DNA of 64,000 bases from Panopea generosa (Eukaryota > Mollusca > Bivalvia > Adapedonta > Hiatellidae). Location of the stretch: positions 92,765,829 through 92,829,828 of the forward strand of contig CM055897.1 in NCBI GenBank assembly GCA_029582155.1, read 5' to 3'. The notes below the pieces were generated by a model. It had not been told where the DNA came from and ran no database searches. It saw only the letters and a list, made by a program, of their open reading frames with translations. Every line of letters starts with the position of its first letter. The stretch's first letter is position 1. Shown piece after piece: positions 25,581 to 37,799 of the stretch. The position numbers were made by a program, and so were the translations under genes.

Positions 25581-28500
25581 CTGAAAGAAATACAGCAACA
25601 CATCGGCTATTTGTTTGCATGTAATATATATAATGATACGAATAGGCTGTTTATCATATATGAGTGTTATTAAAAAGACGAATAGCTCGTCCAAATCGCC
25701 ACTATCTGTTTATGATTTAAATAACACATAGCAGTATATAGCTAGTGTTATATCGTATTGTAAACGGTTTACAAACAAACATAGTTGCAGATAACAAAAA
25801 AAAGTCGTTTTGTTTGCATAAACTTTGGATAATAGTACGTTCACAATAAGATATTAGATCAATATGGGTCAAACGCAAACTCAATCGTTATTAAGGATGC
25901 ATTTCATTAAAATAGGCATTAGTTTAAATTTCATCAAGTATTTAAGTATTATATATATAAATATGTTGTAGATATTCGTTGCGTTAAAATCAAATTTATT
26001 GAAGGAATAATACAGATAGCAGAATGTAATCATACCTGACAAGTAACGTTCCTGATTCAAAAACAATGTCCAAGTTCCTTTAGGATTTTCTCCCCAGAAA
26101 TGTACAGACTTGAACTCTATGTTTTCACGTTTAGTTGCCTCTCTGACCAATGACTGTCCACTTTCCATAAGGATAGAATATGTCCCCAAAGGTGACCTTA
26201 TGCCTATCTCTAATTCATTTTCATTAACAGAATTAAAACTGAGTTTAACTACAACGTGTTCAAGTTTAGCTATATAACTCCGCGCTGGTACATCAACGCT
26301 TGCCGTCAATGTGTACTTACGTCTGGCATAAAAAGAATCTTGATGATTCGAAGAGTCTGGATCATTCCTACAATATGTAAAATAATATTCTGTTTGGAGA
26401 TATTGTACCAACGTAACAAATACATTATTACGCGCATATGTTGTGGGATTTAATTTTTAGTTAATATATCATGGGAGTACAGAGTTTCTTTTAAAATCTG
26501 AAATTATTACTTCGCTATCAGAATAGTGTAGAAAACGCACCTACAAATTGTTTCATGAATGGTGTTTTATTTTTAAAAAACTGTAAATTAAGAAAAAATA
26601 CTAATTGGTATTTGGCGAAAGTTTTAATAAATATAAACATGAGATAGACAATATTCCTAGTTTGATTTAAAATAGGTACCGCTTTATATAAAATATTTTA
26701 ACATGTTTCCTGGTTTTACTTTATTTTATGATAAATATCAATAATATGATTCAGTAATCAGGTAGGTAGATTGTTTTATTCAATTTCTAGGTTTAAAGGC
26801 CATAACAATAATTTCATAATAATCACATGTACTATATACACACTTGATATTAGTTGTACATACCTCTTAATATTTGACGATTCAGTGTGTTTCATTTGAA
26901 CTCCAACAGTTTGCCAATGTTTTGCAAGTTTGACAACTTTCGATGCGTTCAGTAGACCAAATCCAAACTCATTATGATCTAAATTGTTGTATTTAATAAC
27001 AAATATGATAAACAATAATATTTTCTTAGAAATTATTGTATACACTAAAATCTATTCATTTATCGGAATAAGTAGTGAAAGAGAGTCATTTCACATGAAT
27101 TTTTATAATAAAAATGTATTAAAGAACTGAACTCATGCATTTTAATATGTGGCAATAGCTAGTGTTTCATTTCGATTATGCTCTTTTGTCATTCTCAAGT
27201 CAAACAGCTATTGCCTCTGTATCAAAAACAGCGTCATTTGAAATAAAACTATTTGTAGCTAAAATATCTCTTTTAAATTGTATGGCTGCAGAGAACTTTT
27301 ACTAAGGATAAAAAAAAATAATACTTCGGAACATGCCTCGCAGATCATAAATTAAGGTTATCACATTTTAATTGTAGATACATATCTCCTTTTACATTTG
27401 CTTGGATTTGATGTAACTTTCAATGACTTCCGTTTGTTGCCATCTCAAATTCAGCTTTAAGTAATTACATTTTTTATTCACATCACTTATAAGTTTACTA
27501 TGATCGAAGTTTATTTAGTATATGTGCATACGTGACGTAGTACCTTTATTGAACAATACAGAATTTTGTGGTTCATTTTCCAATGAATGGGTTTTAGAAT
27601 CATCCGGCGTCATTTTGGATGATATCAATTATTTGAGTTCAATTTCAAAATCATGATCAACCTCTGTGTCGGTGATATATTTATGCGAAACTGGAAATAA
27701 TGACGTTAATCCAGTGCATTAGTAAAATTGATATATGAAATTAACTGACTTTGCTCAAATTCATGAGAAATGACCCTACACGTAATGTGAAAATTTAACG
27801 TGACCCAAGAAATGTTCACTTACTTTCTATGCATAACTTAAATGTGAATTCATTAAATGTTTGTTGTAGGCAGACAACATTTGAAGACATTCGTCGATAC
27901 AAATTTGATATTATGTAAACTGACTTAAGTATGAATATAGAAATAGCATTCATACTTCACTATATTTTGTCATATAAAAACCCAACAAACATATTTGTAG
28001 GCAATTCNNNNNNNNNNNNNNNNNNNNNNNNNNNNNNNNNNNNNNNNNNNNNNNNNNNNNNNNNNNNNNNNNNNNNNNNNNNNNNNNNNNNNNNNNNNNN
28101 NNNNNNNNNNNNNNNNNNNNNNNNNNNNNNNNNNNNNNNNNNNNNNNNNNNNNNNNNNNNNNNNNNNNNNNNNNNNNNNNNNNNNNNNNNNNNNNNNNNN
28201 NNNNNNNNNNNNNNNNNNNNNNNNNNNNNNNNNNNNNNNNNNNNNNNNNNNNNNNNNNNNNNNNNNNNNNNNNNNNNNNNNNNNNNNNNNNNNNNNNNNN
28301 NNNNNNNNNNNNNNNNNNNNNNNNNNNNNNNNNNNNNNNNNNNNNNNNNNNNNNNNNNNNNNNNNNNNNNNNNNNNNNNNNNNNNNNNNNNNNNNNNNNN
28401 NNNNNNNNNNNNNNNNNNNNNNNNNNNNNNNNNNNNNNNNNNNNNNNNNNNNNNNNNNNNNNNNNNNNNNNNNNNNNNNNNNNNNNNNNNNNNNNNNNNN

Positions 28501-30117
28501 NNNNNNNAAATTGAATTATAAATCATACATGTTTAATTCCCAAAAATAGCTAATTTTCATTAACAGTCATTGGTCATTAAATGCACTATATAATTCCCGT
28601 TATGAGTAATATTTCAATAACAATCCTGCAGTAATTAATATGTGCGTTTCAAACTATCTAATAACTTTCCAATATTTCATTAGAAATACCAAATAATAAA
28701 TAATATTATTTTTAAAATAAATGTGGGACCGGAATTCCCATGCTAAATGGGGCCGGATATTCCAAGAACGTTTCATCCAGGGGCTGGATTAATAAGGGGG
28801 CAGGATTTACATGGGGCCGGATATTCCATAACTCATTATAACACTTGGTTCTTAAAAGAAGTTTAAGTGTTAAAAAAGAATTATGGTAAAATACCGTTTT
28901 AAGCTTTATTGAAAACATATGCGCTAATATACAAATGTCTGTTTCAAACAAAAAAAATATATAACCGTAATAATCTGACTATCAACCCTCGGGTCGTGAG
29001 TTCGAATCCCCGTCCGGCACAAGTCTTTTTGATTAGTGGAGCGCGTGGCCAAGTAATAGAGCACCGAACCATGATCGGAGGGTCGTGGATTCGATCTTCC
29101 GCTACGGCTATGTATGGTGTCCTTGAGCAAGACACCTTTTCCGCATATGCTTAGTACTGGTCATACCTATGAAGACTTCGAACGTGATTTGCCTAAGTTG
29201 TAAGAACCTGTTTCACAATCGAAGAGAAATAAAAAGTTTAAAAATAAAGTCTCTGTGATGGTTGATTAACGACATAATGTCTTATTGTCATCTGTCTAAT
29301 TAACCGTAATAATTTTATTTATTTATAGTAACACAAAATAATCAATCTTTATCTGTTGATTGATAATAAAATAAACTATATCAAAATATATCGAAATATA
29401 TGTTATATTTTACACTTTAAATTTAATCAAATAATTTTAGCGTTTGTCAAATTCAATAATTTCTTTTTTTATACTACACATCAAAATCACCAAAACGTGC
29501 TTATCAAAAGAAGGACATAATATATAAGATCCTGTCAAATTGTACCCGAGGGCATATATAACACGTTACGCCTACTTAATTTTAGTGTCGGAGCGGAACG
29601 ATACCTGTATGTTTTATCCAGGTCTAAGGTAAGTAATTGGATTCATCTCCAATATCACCAAACTCAGCAGGGGCAATTATCGCATAACTCTTGGGAAATG
29701 TCTGAAATAGTCCAGTATGCATAATTTCAAGCTAGGCTGTTTCACAGCTTTGCCAGTGAAGACACAGTCGCCTTAGAGAAGATCCCGTTTTTAGTTCAAG
29801 ATACCTACCTAACATCTTGACAATGATAATAATGATGATGATGATAATGATGATGATGGTGGTGGTTGTAGTGGTGGTGTAGGAGGTGTTGATGTTGTTG
29901 GTGGTAGTTGTGGTGTTGATGGTAATGAAAACATAATAGTTTTGATATCAATATTTACCTCCTCCAGAAAAAATATATCACGTAGTTTTAAGCCATTTTC
30001 AACATTCATCCGATCTCTTTCGTCGATTTTTATAAATAATTTATTTGTGTATTCAACTTTATAACTATAAGTACTTAAATCCAACAAGAAAACAACACAC
30101 AACCAAATCAGTTCCAT
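25294..30117 (-). CDS. Convertase-like copy 1 (subtilisin/kexin family, membrane-anchored), incomplete
   Basis: Exons recognised: 29959-30117 (signal peptide and prodomain start), 26864-26978 (end of peptidase domain), 26036-26367 (P domain) and 25294-25580 (transmembrane and tail). Junction phases of the last three agree and give one frame. By homology to copy 3, the rest of the prodomain and the Asp, His and Ser exons should lie between 26978 and 29959. Only the N gap and SINE-rich DNA are there, so they are either in unsequenced DNA or deleted. The 3' exons and introns are nearly identical to copy 3, implying a recent duplication. Confidence 0.8.
26036..26367 (-). CDS. Convertase copy 1, P-domain exon
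   Basis: 332 bp. LEHVVVKLSFN, IGIRSPLGTYSILM and FKSVHFWGENPKGTWTLFL are the P-domain signature of kexin/furin-type proteases. It ends at TCAG with a gtatga donor, phase 1. Confidence 0.92.
26864..26978 (-). CDS. Convertase copy 1, end of peptidase domain exon
   Basis: 115 bp. HNEFGFGLLNASKVVKLAKH matches the family segment SYGYGLLDAGAMVALAQNW that closes the catalytic domain. The gtatgt donor leaves AG to complete Arg in the next exon. Confidence 0.92.
28008..28507. other. Assembly gap, 500 N
   Basis: Exactly 500 Ns, so probably a nominal gap of unknown true size. Sequence left of it aligns with copy 3 up to about 52682, roughly 80 bp short of where the next exon begins in copy 3. Confidence 1.
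28722..28835. repeat. GC-rich imperfect repeat of GGGGCCGGATATTCCA
   Basis: Two exact copies of GGGGCCGGATATTCCA and two degenerate ones in about 110 bp of otherwise AT-rich DNA. Function unknown. Confidence 0.5.
28978..29250 (+). mobile_element. tRNA-derived SINE copy B with a second SINE fragment in front
   Basis: 29036-29250 has an A-box-like GTGGCCAAGTAATAGAGC, a B-box GGTCGTGGATTCGATC, TCCTTGAGCAAGACACC, and the tail GCATATGCTTAGTACTGGT shared with 6986-7185. 28978-29035 is another B-box piece, GGGTCGTGAGTTCGAATCCC. Too degenerate for a functional tRNA. Confidence 0.75.
29819..29930. repeat. GAT/GTG trinucleotide-like low-complexity tract
   Basis: TGATGATGA units grading into GTGGTGGTT, just inside the first intron of convertase copy 1. 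Confidence 0.9.
29959..30117 (-). CDS. Convertase copy 1, exon 1: signal peptide and prodomain start
   Basis: The ATG at 30117 begins MELIWLCVVFLLDLSTYSYK, a typical signal peptide. EYTNKLFIKIDERD follows, in the place of the VYTN-WAV-I segment that starts convertase prodomains. It ends at GAG with a gtaaat donor after 53 codons, phase 0, the phase required by the prodomain exon 63093-63191 of copy 3. Confidence 0.8.
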
Positions 30118-30457
30118 TGTTTATATGACTCAAAAACACTCTTCGTCGAGTTTTGGTTTCAATATTCTTCTTTAACTTTTCAGTTAAAATATCAACTTAA
30201 AGAAAATAAATACGAACAATTATACCGAAAACGGTAACTTTAAACTACTATCGTAAAAATGTTTAAATCACTCTTCAAACACGCAACTGTGTTTATAGGT
30301 TTGTGATAAAGAATGGCATTCAGTGCAGTATATGAAACAAACGTGTTGAACACTTGCCTTCAAATGCCCTTAAAGTTACGTTTATATTTATATTGTCGAT
30401 ACATATTTACATACATATTTATATAGGCATACATATCTTCTATGACCCAATTACAGG

Positions 30458-30645
30458 TGACTACCTATTACCGGTGACTCCCTATTACCGGTGACTCCCA
30501 GTACAGACTACCTATTACAGGTGACTACCTATTACAGGTGACTATCTATAACCGGTGACTACCTATTACAGGTGACAACCTATTACAGGTGACTACCTAT
30601 TACCGGTGACACTACCTATTACAGGTGACTACCTATTATCGGTGA
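30458..30645. repeat. 17-bp tandem repeat, about 11 copies
   Basis: Unit GGTGACTACCTATTACA with C/A variation at the end. It lies about 350-530 bp upstream of the copy 1 start codon. Confidence 0.95.
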
Positions 30646-31135
30646 TTTCCAAACATTCTGAATTTCTATCGTTTGCGTATCAATGTACACAGCTACATCC
30701 GTCGGTATTGGTTTACATTAGTCACCGCAATTTGTCATCCAGAAAAACTGAACCATAACATTTTAAGGGTAAGTATTGTTTATTCATGAAAATTCATAAA
30801 CTTTTTACCATTTTATTATCGAGAAAAAAATATGATTTATACTAATAAATCCATATACTTCAATGTGACAGGGATCGTCTGCTACTGTGACGTAGTATTG
30901 TATTTTCTTGGAATCAAATTCACGTTATCGCCTTATATGAGCAAAGGAATGTACTTGATGGAACTTCTGTGTTTTTTTTGTTGTTGTTGTCGGTGTTGAT
31001 TTGTTTGTGTGTGTGAGGGGGTGGGGGGTCGTTGTTTTTTGTTGTTTTTTTTTGTGTTTTTTTATTGATGGGGAGGTGGGTGGGGGGCCCTTTTTCTCAT
31101 TTTTCAGCTTCCGATTATTGGCAAATACAAAAAGA

Positions 31136-31815
31136 GACAATGGTATGAATTTGCTCAAGATGTTAAAGTTAAAGGGATATACGTGTGTAAAGCAGCAAGG
31201 CCATATGGTGTTCCAGAAAGCTCCCTTCGTGATAGAACCTTGGGGCTGCAACATGTTCGGATGGAAAAGGAATGTAATTTAACCCCTTCATTAGCCTTAT
31301 TTAGGAACAGCAACTGACTGACCATGTGGCCTATATATCAGGTAAAGGGTATAGATATTCACGTGAACAGTTTCGAAGAAAAAAACATCTGATCCTGCCT
31401 ATGTCAGTATACCAGTTTGAATAATAAAACTCTCACATAAGAAAAGCCTTATAAACTGCCATTGGCTCTAACTAACATACGTCCCCCAGGTGTCTTATGT
31501 CTTTAATAATAGACCAGAAAGCAATTGAAATGTCGACGAAACAGGCATATTCATGGAACATATTCCAACGAAGGTGCTGTGTCTCAAATATACCACTCCA
31601 CAAGCCATAACCTCCAACAGGGGAAGAAAGAAACCATCATTGGAATGGGTAGTGCTGTTATAACACCTGTTCAACCGTTTTATATATTTCCAAAAAATCG
31701 GTGTGACGGCGATCTTTTACAAGGAGTATGTCCTGGATCATCTGGAACAGTCACAGAATCTGGATGCTCAAACTTTGAGCTCTGACCCCTGTTTTAACCC
31801 AGCCTTGTAACAATA
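31136..31815 (+). pseudogene. Pogo/Tigger-like DDE transposase remnant
   Basis: An N-terminal helix-turn-helix piece AARPYGVPESSLRDRT lies at about 31192-31242. NVDETGIFMEHIP (first catalytic Asp region of DDE_1 transposases) lies at about 31529-31567. ITPVQPFYIFPKNR and LLQGVCPGSSGTVTESG lie at 31660-31765. The latter part is in another frame, so there is at least one frameshift near 31620, plus stops. No terminal repeats were identified. The family match is by motif order and looks clear, but the gene is dead. Confidence 0.75.
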
Positions 31816-32817
31816 GGTATGGTAATTTAGGATCATGGAGTGCTTTTAATGATGTTTGAATATATGATAATGTTTAAGCTGGAACTACAATGCAAGATAG
31901 ATGTACTATTTAACATTATAGTTCACTAAATTTATTTTTGAAATCCAAGCATTCTGACTAGTTAAAAACAGTAGTGTTTTATCACTGGTTTCAAGGAACC
32001 AGAGTTTTAAGAGAAAGCTGGTATCGGAATAATTTTAAACTAGAAAAAGCATACTTTGCATAGCATTGTACAGCTTGAGCACTGCACACTTCATAACTGG
32101 CTGTTGATATGTCTAGCTTAGCATTCAACAAGAATGTATATGGGTCATTTCTGTGGTAAAGAATGAAGTTCCAATGCGAATAGATGTGTATAGGCCAAAG
32201 TATGTATTAACATATTTGATGGACAATTCACACATTTGTGTTATTAAACCAAAGTTATAAAGTCAAGTAATTTGGCAGCCTAAAATGCAGTTTCTATAAA
32301 CATGTACAAATATAGCGAAACCATCCACAAGTGTTATAAAACGAAAACTTGGTTTTCAATAGAGAATAATAAGTCATGCTAAGAACTGCCGGTGTAACAT
32401 TAAATTTTGACCACGCTGAAAAATGACCCCATGGGTCACATTTCAACGGATGAGTGATCCATTTTTAACATTAAAAACTGATCCCGACCGTTATTTAATG
32501 ACCCATTCACTCGTGTAAAATTGACCATCGTTAAAATCTGAGCACAAACAATTGAAAACTGACCGAATAGTCGACTGGACCACATTTCAAGATTGAAAAC
32601 TGCTATGATAAATTTGGATGTTCTCGTGGATATAAAGTGTGAATTATAACTGGAAAATGTTGATATACGCTTTATATAACAACGGCCGCTATGCTATAGA
32701 TATGTTGTTTCATTGGTGATAACACGCGTGAAATAGGAATGTTGTTTGTTGGAATTGCCTTTCGTTAGTGTGGTTGTAAGTTCAGATGTTAAGAATGCAA
32801 TGAAGTATTCCTATATC

Positions 32818-32818
<1 letters not shown>

Positions 32819-32881
<63 letters not shown>
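32819..32881. repeat. (CT)n microsatellite
   Basis: About 31 CT units inside the TIR element. Confidence 0.98.
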
Positions 32882-32886
<5 letters not shown>

Positions 32887-33429
32887 GCAAATATATCAGT
32901 AACCACACCTACTAGATTTATTTGAAACTTCACCAGTCTTCAGGGTTATCAGACAATCTAGTTAAATAACTTTTGGTTGAATATTATGCAAATTGTGGCG
33001 ATTGTTATGCTTAGAAATGCCGGTTTTCCGTGCATCTTGATATCATGCACATATCTCTGTAACCTCATATGCGATAGATTTGAAACTACGCTAACGCCCT
33101 CGTGTTATCAAACGTAATGGGTTTTGTTACACTGAGTGTTGCGGTATCAATCCTTAATGTAATTGTTACACTAAGCATATGTTTGGTACATGTTTTGACA
33201 TTTGATTATACAATAGGTTCACTTAGGGTTACAATGTTTGTTTAACTAGAAATTTATCCTGCTATGGAATGTGGACATATGGTGTTGTGCATGTTCGTCC
33301 GTCCTCACACACGAATGGGTAGGGTTTAGGGTTAGTAGGTTTTGGACAGTTGAAAAACAGTTGAAAAATTATATGGCTGTTTCTAGACACTTTAAATCAA
33401 TATTATGTAGCTTTTCTTTAAATTACACA

Positions 33430-34512
33430 AGTTAAAGCTGGAAACCGCAACCCTGAGTGTAACCAAATAAGTTTTATATTAATGAGAAAAATGTATTTCG
33501 GCGATAAGTATATGTTTGTTACACTAAGGGTTATTTATAACCACAACCCTGAGTGTAACAAAATAAGTTTTATATGGATGTGATTTGATGAGAAAATCGT
33601 ATTTCGGCGATAAGTATATGTTTGTTACACTAAGGGTTATTTATAACCACAATCCTGCGTGTAACAAAATAAGTTTTATATGGATGTGATTTGATGAGAA
33701 AATCGTATTTCGACGATAAGTATATGTTTTAACACTAAGGGTTTTTTATAACCACAACCTTGAGTGTAACAAAATAAGTTTTATATGGATATGATTTGAT
33801 GAGAAAATCGTATTTCGGCGATAAGTAAATGTTTTTTGCACTAAGGGTTATTTATAACCACAACCCTGAGTGTAACAAAATAAATTGTATATGGATGTGA
33901 TTTGATGAAAAAATCGTATTTCGGCGATAAGTAAATGTTTGTGACACTAAGGGTTATTTATAACCACAACCCTGAGTGTAACAGAATAAGTTGTATATGG
34001 ATGTGATATGATGAGAAAATCGTATTTCGGCAATAAGTAAATGTTTGTTACACTAAGGGTTATTTATAAATACAACCCTGAGAGTAACAACATAAGTTTC
34101 ATATGGATTTGATTTGATGAGAAAATCGTATTTCGGCAATGAGCAAATGTTGCTTACACAAAGGGTTATTTATAACCACAACCCTGAGTGTAACAGAATA
34201 AGTTTTATATGGATGTGATTTGATGAGAAAAAAATCGTATTTCGGCGATTAGTATATGTTTATTACACTAAGGGTTATTTATAACCACAACCCTGAGTGT
34301 AACAAAATAAGTTTTATATGGATATGATTTGATGAGAAAATCGTATTTCGACGATAAGTATATGTTTGTTACACTAAGGTTATTTACAACCACAACCCTG
34401 AGTGTAACAAAATAAATTTTATATGGATATAATTTAATGAGAAAATCGTATTTCGACGATAAGTATATGTTTGTTACACTAAGGGTTATTGATAGCCGCA
34501 AACATTAGTGTA
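33430..34512. repeat. 106-bp satellite inside the TIR element, about 10 copies
   Basis: Spacing of the CGTATTTCGGCGATAAG motif is 105-106 bp for most adjacent copies (one at 109). Every unit contains the hairpin GTTACACTAAGGGTT against AACCCTGAGTGTAAC with a short loop. Confidence 0.95.
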
Positions 34513-35554
34513 GGAAAATAAGTTACAAAATAAATTTGAAGCACAATATCCTCCTCCCTCCCAACCCCCCACACATACCCCCATTCCCAAATTCAAGGAC
34601 GTTGCATAAAAAAATACGTATCAGTATTAAACAGATATTGTGTTACATACTGCAACAATATGTCACATATCGCCACTTAGTGTAACACAATATTTTTGTT
34701 ACACTAAGAGTTGAAGTGTCAACCACAAACCACAAACAAAAATCTTGGTTAGACTTCTATCCTCACTTAAAACGTTTAATAACTTAGAAACAGATATCGA
34801 ACCCCAAACTTAATAACACTCACTTGTATGTGAAAAGTGCATGTGTGTAACAAATAATATAACTTGGTCAGGTCTTTAATATTTATTGACAAAGCAGTGC
34901 AAATCAGTCCAGCACGCTGTCTAACGGTCTTGTTTTTTCTACCAATATCTTTTCTTTCCATTTTATTACCTTTTTGTAAAATGATAATGTATTTTAACAG
35001 CTTAAACATAAACGAGAATGCAGATTGTATATTGCTATTAAAGGGGATTGCCTTGTATTATATAAAGATATGATTATGTCAAATGGTTCGCGTGGATTTT
35101 GTCAATGTCAATTTGAAAAGGAATTGTTATTCTTTTATTATTATCAATAACTGCTATAGCAACCATTTGTAATCATAGCAACCGATCTTAACAAAACTTA
35201 CCAGGGTTTATGTTTAATCGTTGCAACATGCAACTGCAGTCATGTGATGTAAATATTTAACAAACCGTTAAAAAGGGACCCCATGTCTGATCAAAATTTA
35301 ACACTGATCAGTTTTCAACGACTTTTTTATCAGAACTTAAAGTTGAAATGTGACCGGGTCAATGTTCAACATTAAAAAGTTACCCTTGGGGTCATTTTTC
35401 AACGGGGTCAAAATTTAATGTTACACCGGCAGGAAAATGCGTATAGTATGTAGTTAGCGTGAGAGAGGTTTCGGGTACAGCCCGATGAAATTTAGGTTAA
35501 TGAGGTCACACAGAATTGATACACATGCGGGGAATATATAGGATATATTAAAGG

Positions 35555-36010
35555 GAATACATCAGTAAACATGCAATAATTGACTGAAAATATAAAATTA
35601 TTTTTAAAATGGATAAAACGCATCTGATTATCATTAATAAACCTAATCTTTTGTGCCTAATCGATATATAAATTATAGTGGTAAGCTTTGAACAAAATCC
35701 CAATTCTAAAAGTAGACAACAGTAAAATACTGCTTGAATACCTTCACGTCGTCATTGTGGCTCTTTCTAAGATGAAATAGTTTTTAATACGCGTAAACCT
35801 GTATAACAGATCAGTTGCAATCAAAATGAAATAACGTGACTCATAAATTACGTCACAAAATATATTGGAAATTTAAGCTGGAATATATTTTTGTCTTACC
35901 CAGGCGCGTAGCCCAAGTTAGGAAATCGCTTTTCAATAGTTTACTTTGGTATGTTTAAAAAGATGTTATTTTTACAATACGGGGTCAGTGAGTATATAAA
36001 GGCATGATAT
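35555..36010. repeat. Diverged segmental duplicate (partner 22520-23000)
   Basis: Same motif order as the partner, ending GGCGCGTAGCCCAAGTTAGG. It is the 3' flank of convertase copy 2. Confidence 0.65.
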
Positions 36011-36123
36011 ATTTAACATTTTGAAAATGCCTTATATATTCCCTTCAGGTGGAGAGAAGTAATCTGTATCATGAACTGAACTTGAATATATATATACAAT
36101 ATGCAGTTAAAAAACATAATCTT

Positions 36124-36211
36124 ATGCGAAAAATGGCCGCTGCTTCGTTGGTTGTATTTGCAGGTTTTGTTACATATAAACATATCCTGGTGATATTAAA
36201 TACTTGTGACG
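36124..36211 (+). CDS. Possible first exon of an unknown secreted or membrane protein
   Basis: The ATG at 36124 reads MRKMAAASLVVFAGFVTYKH, then ILVILNTCD. It is hydrophobic like a signal anchor and ends at a strong GACG-gtaagt donor. No following exon was recognised to the right and no family is known. It is opposite in strand to the convertase genes. Confidence 0.3.
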
Positions 36212-36212
36212 G

Positions 36213-37795
36213 TAAGTGATATTTTGTTCATTTGCACACAATATTTATCGTAGTTACATAATTTAAATATAACTGAATTGATCTGTTTTTACTGAATAAA
36301 ACAATATTTAAAAATGCAGCAAACGACTTACAAACCTTTAACATCAGTTTTAATCTTAACCAAGCTTCCACAGCAGTTGCATAAACGTAATATCTCGGAC
36401 TAATTCTTGATCCAGTATGATTTGATAACAAATGCCCCGTCACAGGGCTTATAAGCACATTTTCAGCAAAACTTTACTAAAAACATTTTCTCTGAAAGTT
36501 CAAGGCCTACACTTTAGATATTCTACATGTATTATTGCATGGAGGTCCTCTAAAAGTTTTGTTGAACTCAGTGTCACTGGAGTCAGATTTATGGCCACCG
36601 CAGGGGTCACGGTTTTACAAAGAGTTATATAGGGAAAACGTTGTAGACGCGAAAGCATCTTCATTTTTCATTGAATCTTAATCAAACTTGCACAGCAGTT
36701 ATATAACCATAGGATCTAGTTCTTAAACCAGCGTGATACGCAAAAAAAACAATTATTTTTGTTTAACATTTTATTAAATTAAAAATGCATGATCGAGAAT
36801 TACATCAGACATAAAGCAGATATATATATATATATATATATATGTGGTAAACGTCACCATGCACACTTGAAAATTACATGTCTGTATTTGGGCAACAAAT
36901 AGCCTCCATAATTGTGGTCCTTCGTGTTATTGTGTTGTTGGCATGTCACAGAGAGAAAATTAATCAATTGAATTCTTAGTCACCAAGGAAATTATTAGAC
37001 TTATTAAGAATCAAGTAGACTAACACCTACAATAGCAGTATTAAGTTATCAAATACATCACATTACAGTATAACTTATCATAAGTTTAAATGAACATCAC
37101 ATACTTAAATGATACACAAAACGATACTATATATAATTATTGAAATTAAATGTTTTAAACATTGTAACCAATTTTATTCATATGCATAATATATGAGTAG
37201 TGACAAATGTACTATGATCAACGTTCGGTTTGTTATACATAAAATGTTATTAAGATGACATCCTATAACGAAATGTAAATGTATATATTTTTATTAATCT
37301 TTTATTTAAGTCTGATCATAGTTTATACAATATAATCACATACAATTACAAAACAGCGAAACCATACACTATGTCACTCTTTGAAGAGTTGCAAGATACT
37401 GAGAGGTATACTTTCTCTCATACTTTCATACAAATAAAACATGTATAGATTTTTCATGAAATTGGTGTATTTACATTAATACATGATAAAATTTGAGCTA
37501 CAAGCGTTAATCTCAGGCAAAACGTACCTATAGCAATACATACATACTTATTGTTCTAAAAGTGAACTAAAATGAAACATGTTAAACACTGAGATTTTGA
37601 AAACTGCACCAGGATGTCTATATAAGTGCTTATTATCAATGTTTTAAGAAACCATTTATCATCTCAAATCAGATTTGCTATGACCTGATTAACTACCATT
37701 GCTCAAATCTTATAAAAATGAAATACTGTAGAAGAGAAATAATAAAATCAATATTACAACCGTTCAGTATTAAAATACATGAATATTACAATTAT
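36213..37795. other. No gene recognised
   Basis: AT-rich sequence with a (TA)n run at about 36821-36843. Nothing else supported. Confidence 0.5.
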
Positions 37796-37799
37796 GTAC

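Larger units (their letters stand above)
32386..35432. mobile_element. 3.05-kb non-autonomous TIR DNA transposon
   Basis: The left end CTGCCGGTGTAACATTAAAT and the inverse of the right end agree perfectly for the first 27 bp. Similarity continues through GAAAAATGACCCC and GTCACATTTCAAC. Three-base GAA flanks both ends (possible target duplication). It holds a CT microsatellite (32819-32881) and a 106-bp satellite. No transposase frame is visible, so it must be mobilised in trans. The superfamily is not assigned. Confidence 0.85.

Noticed and set aside
27931-28526. Two frames made mostly of X
   Set aside because: They span the run of Ns and have no information.
28978-29110. Functional tRNA gene
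   Set aside because: B-box and A-box sequences are present but no cloverleaf with matching acceptor stem can be built, and the same unit recurs at 6986-7185 with a shared non-tRNA tail, so it is a SINE.
31001-31282. 93-residue plus-strand ORF as an intact gene
   Set aside because: Its start is in a G/T-rich low-complexity tract; only the part with YGVPESSLRDRT-type sequence is meaningful, as transposase remnant, in a different frame.
34268-34501. 77-residue frame with duplicated SVTNIYLSSKYDFLI
   Set aside because: Produced by two units of the 106-bp satellite.
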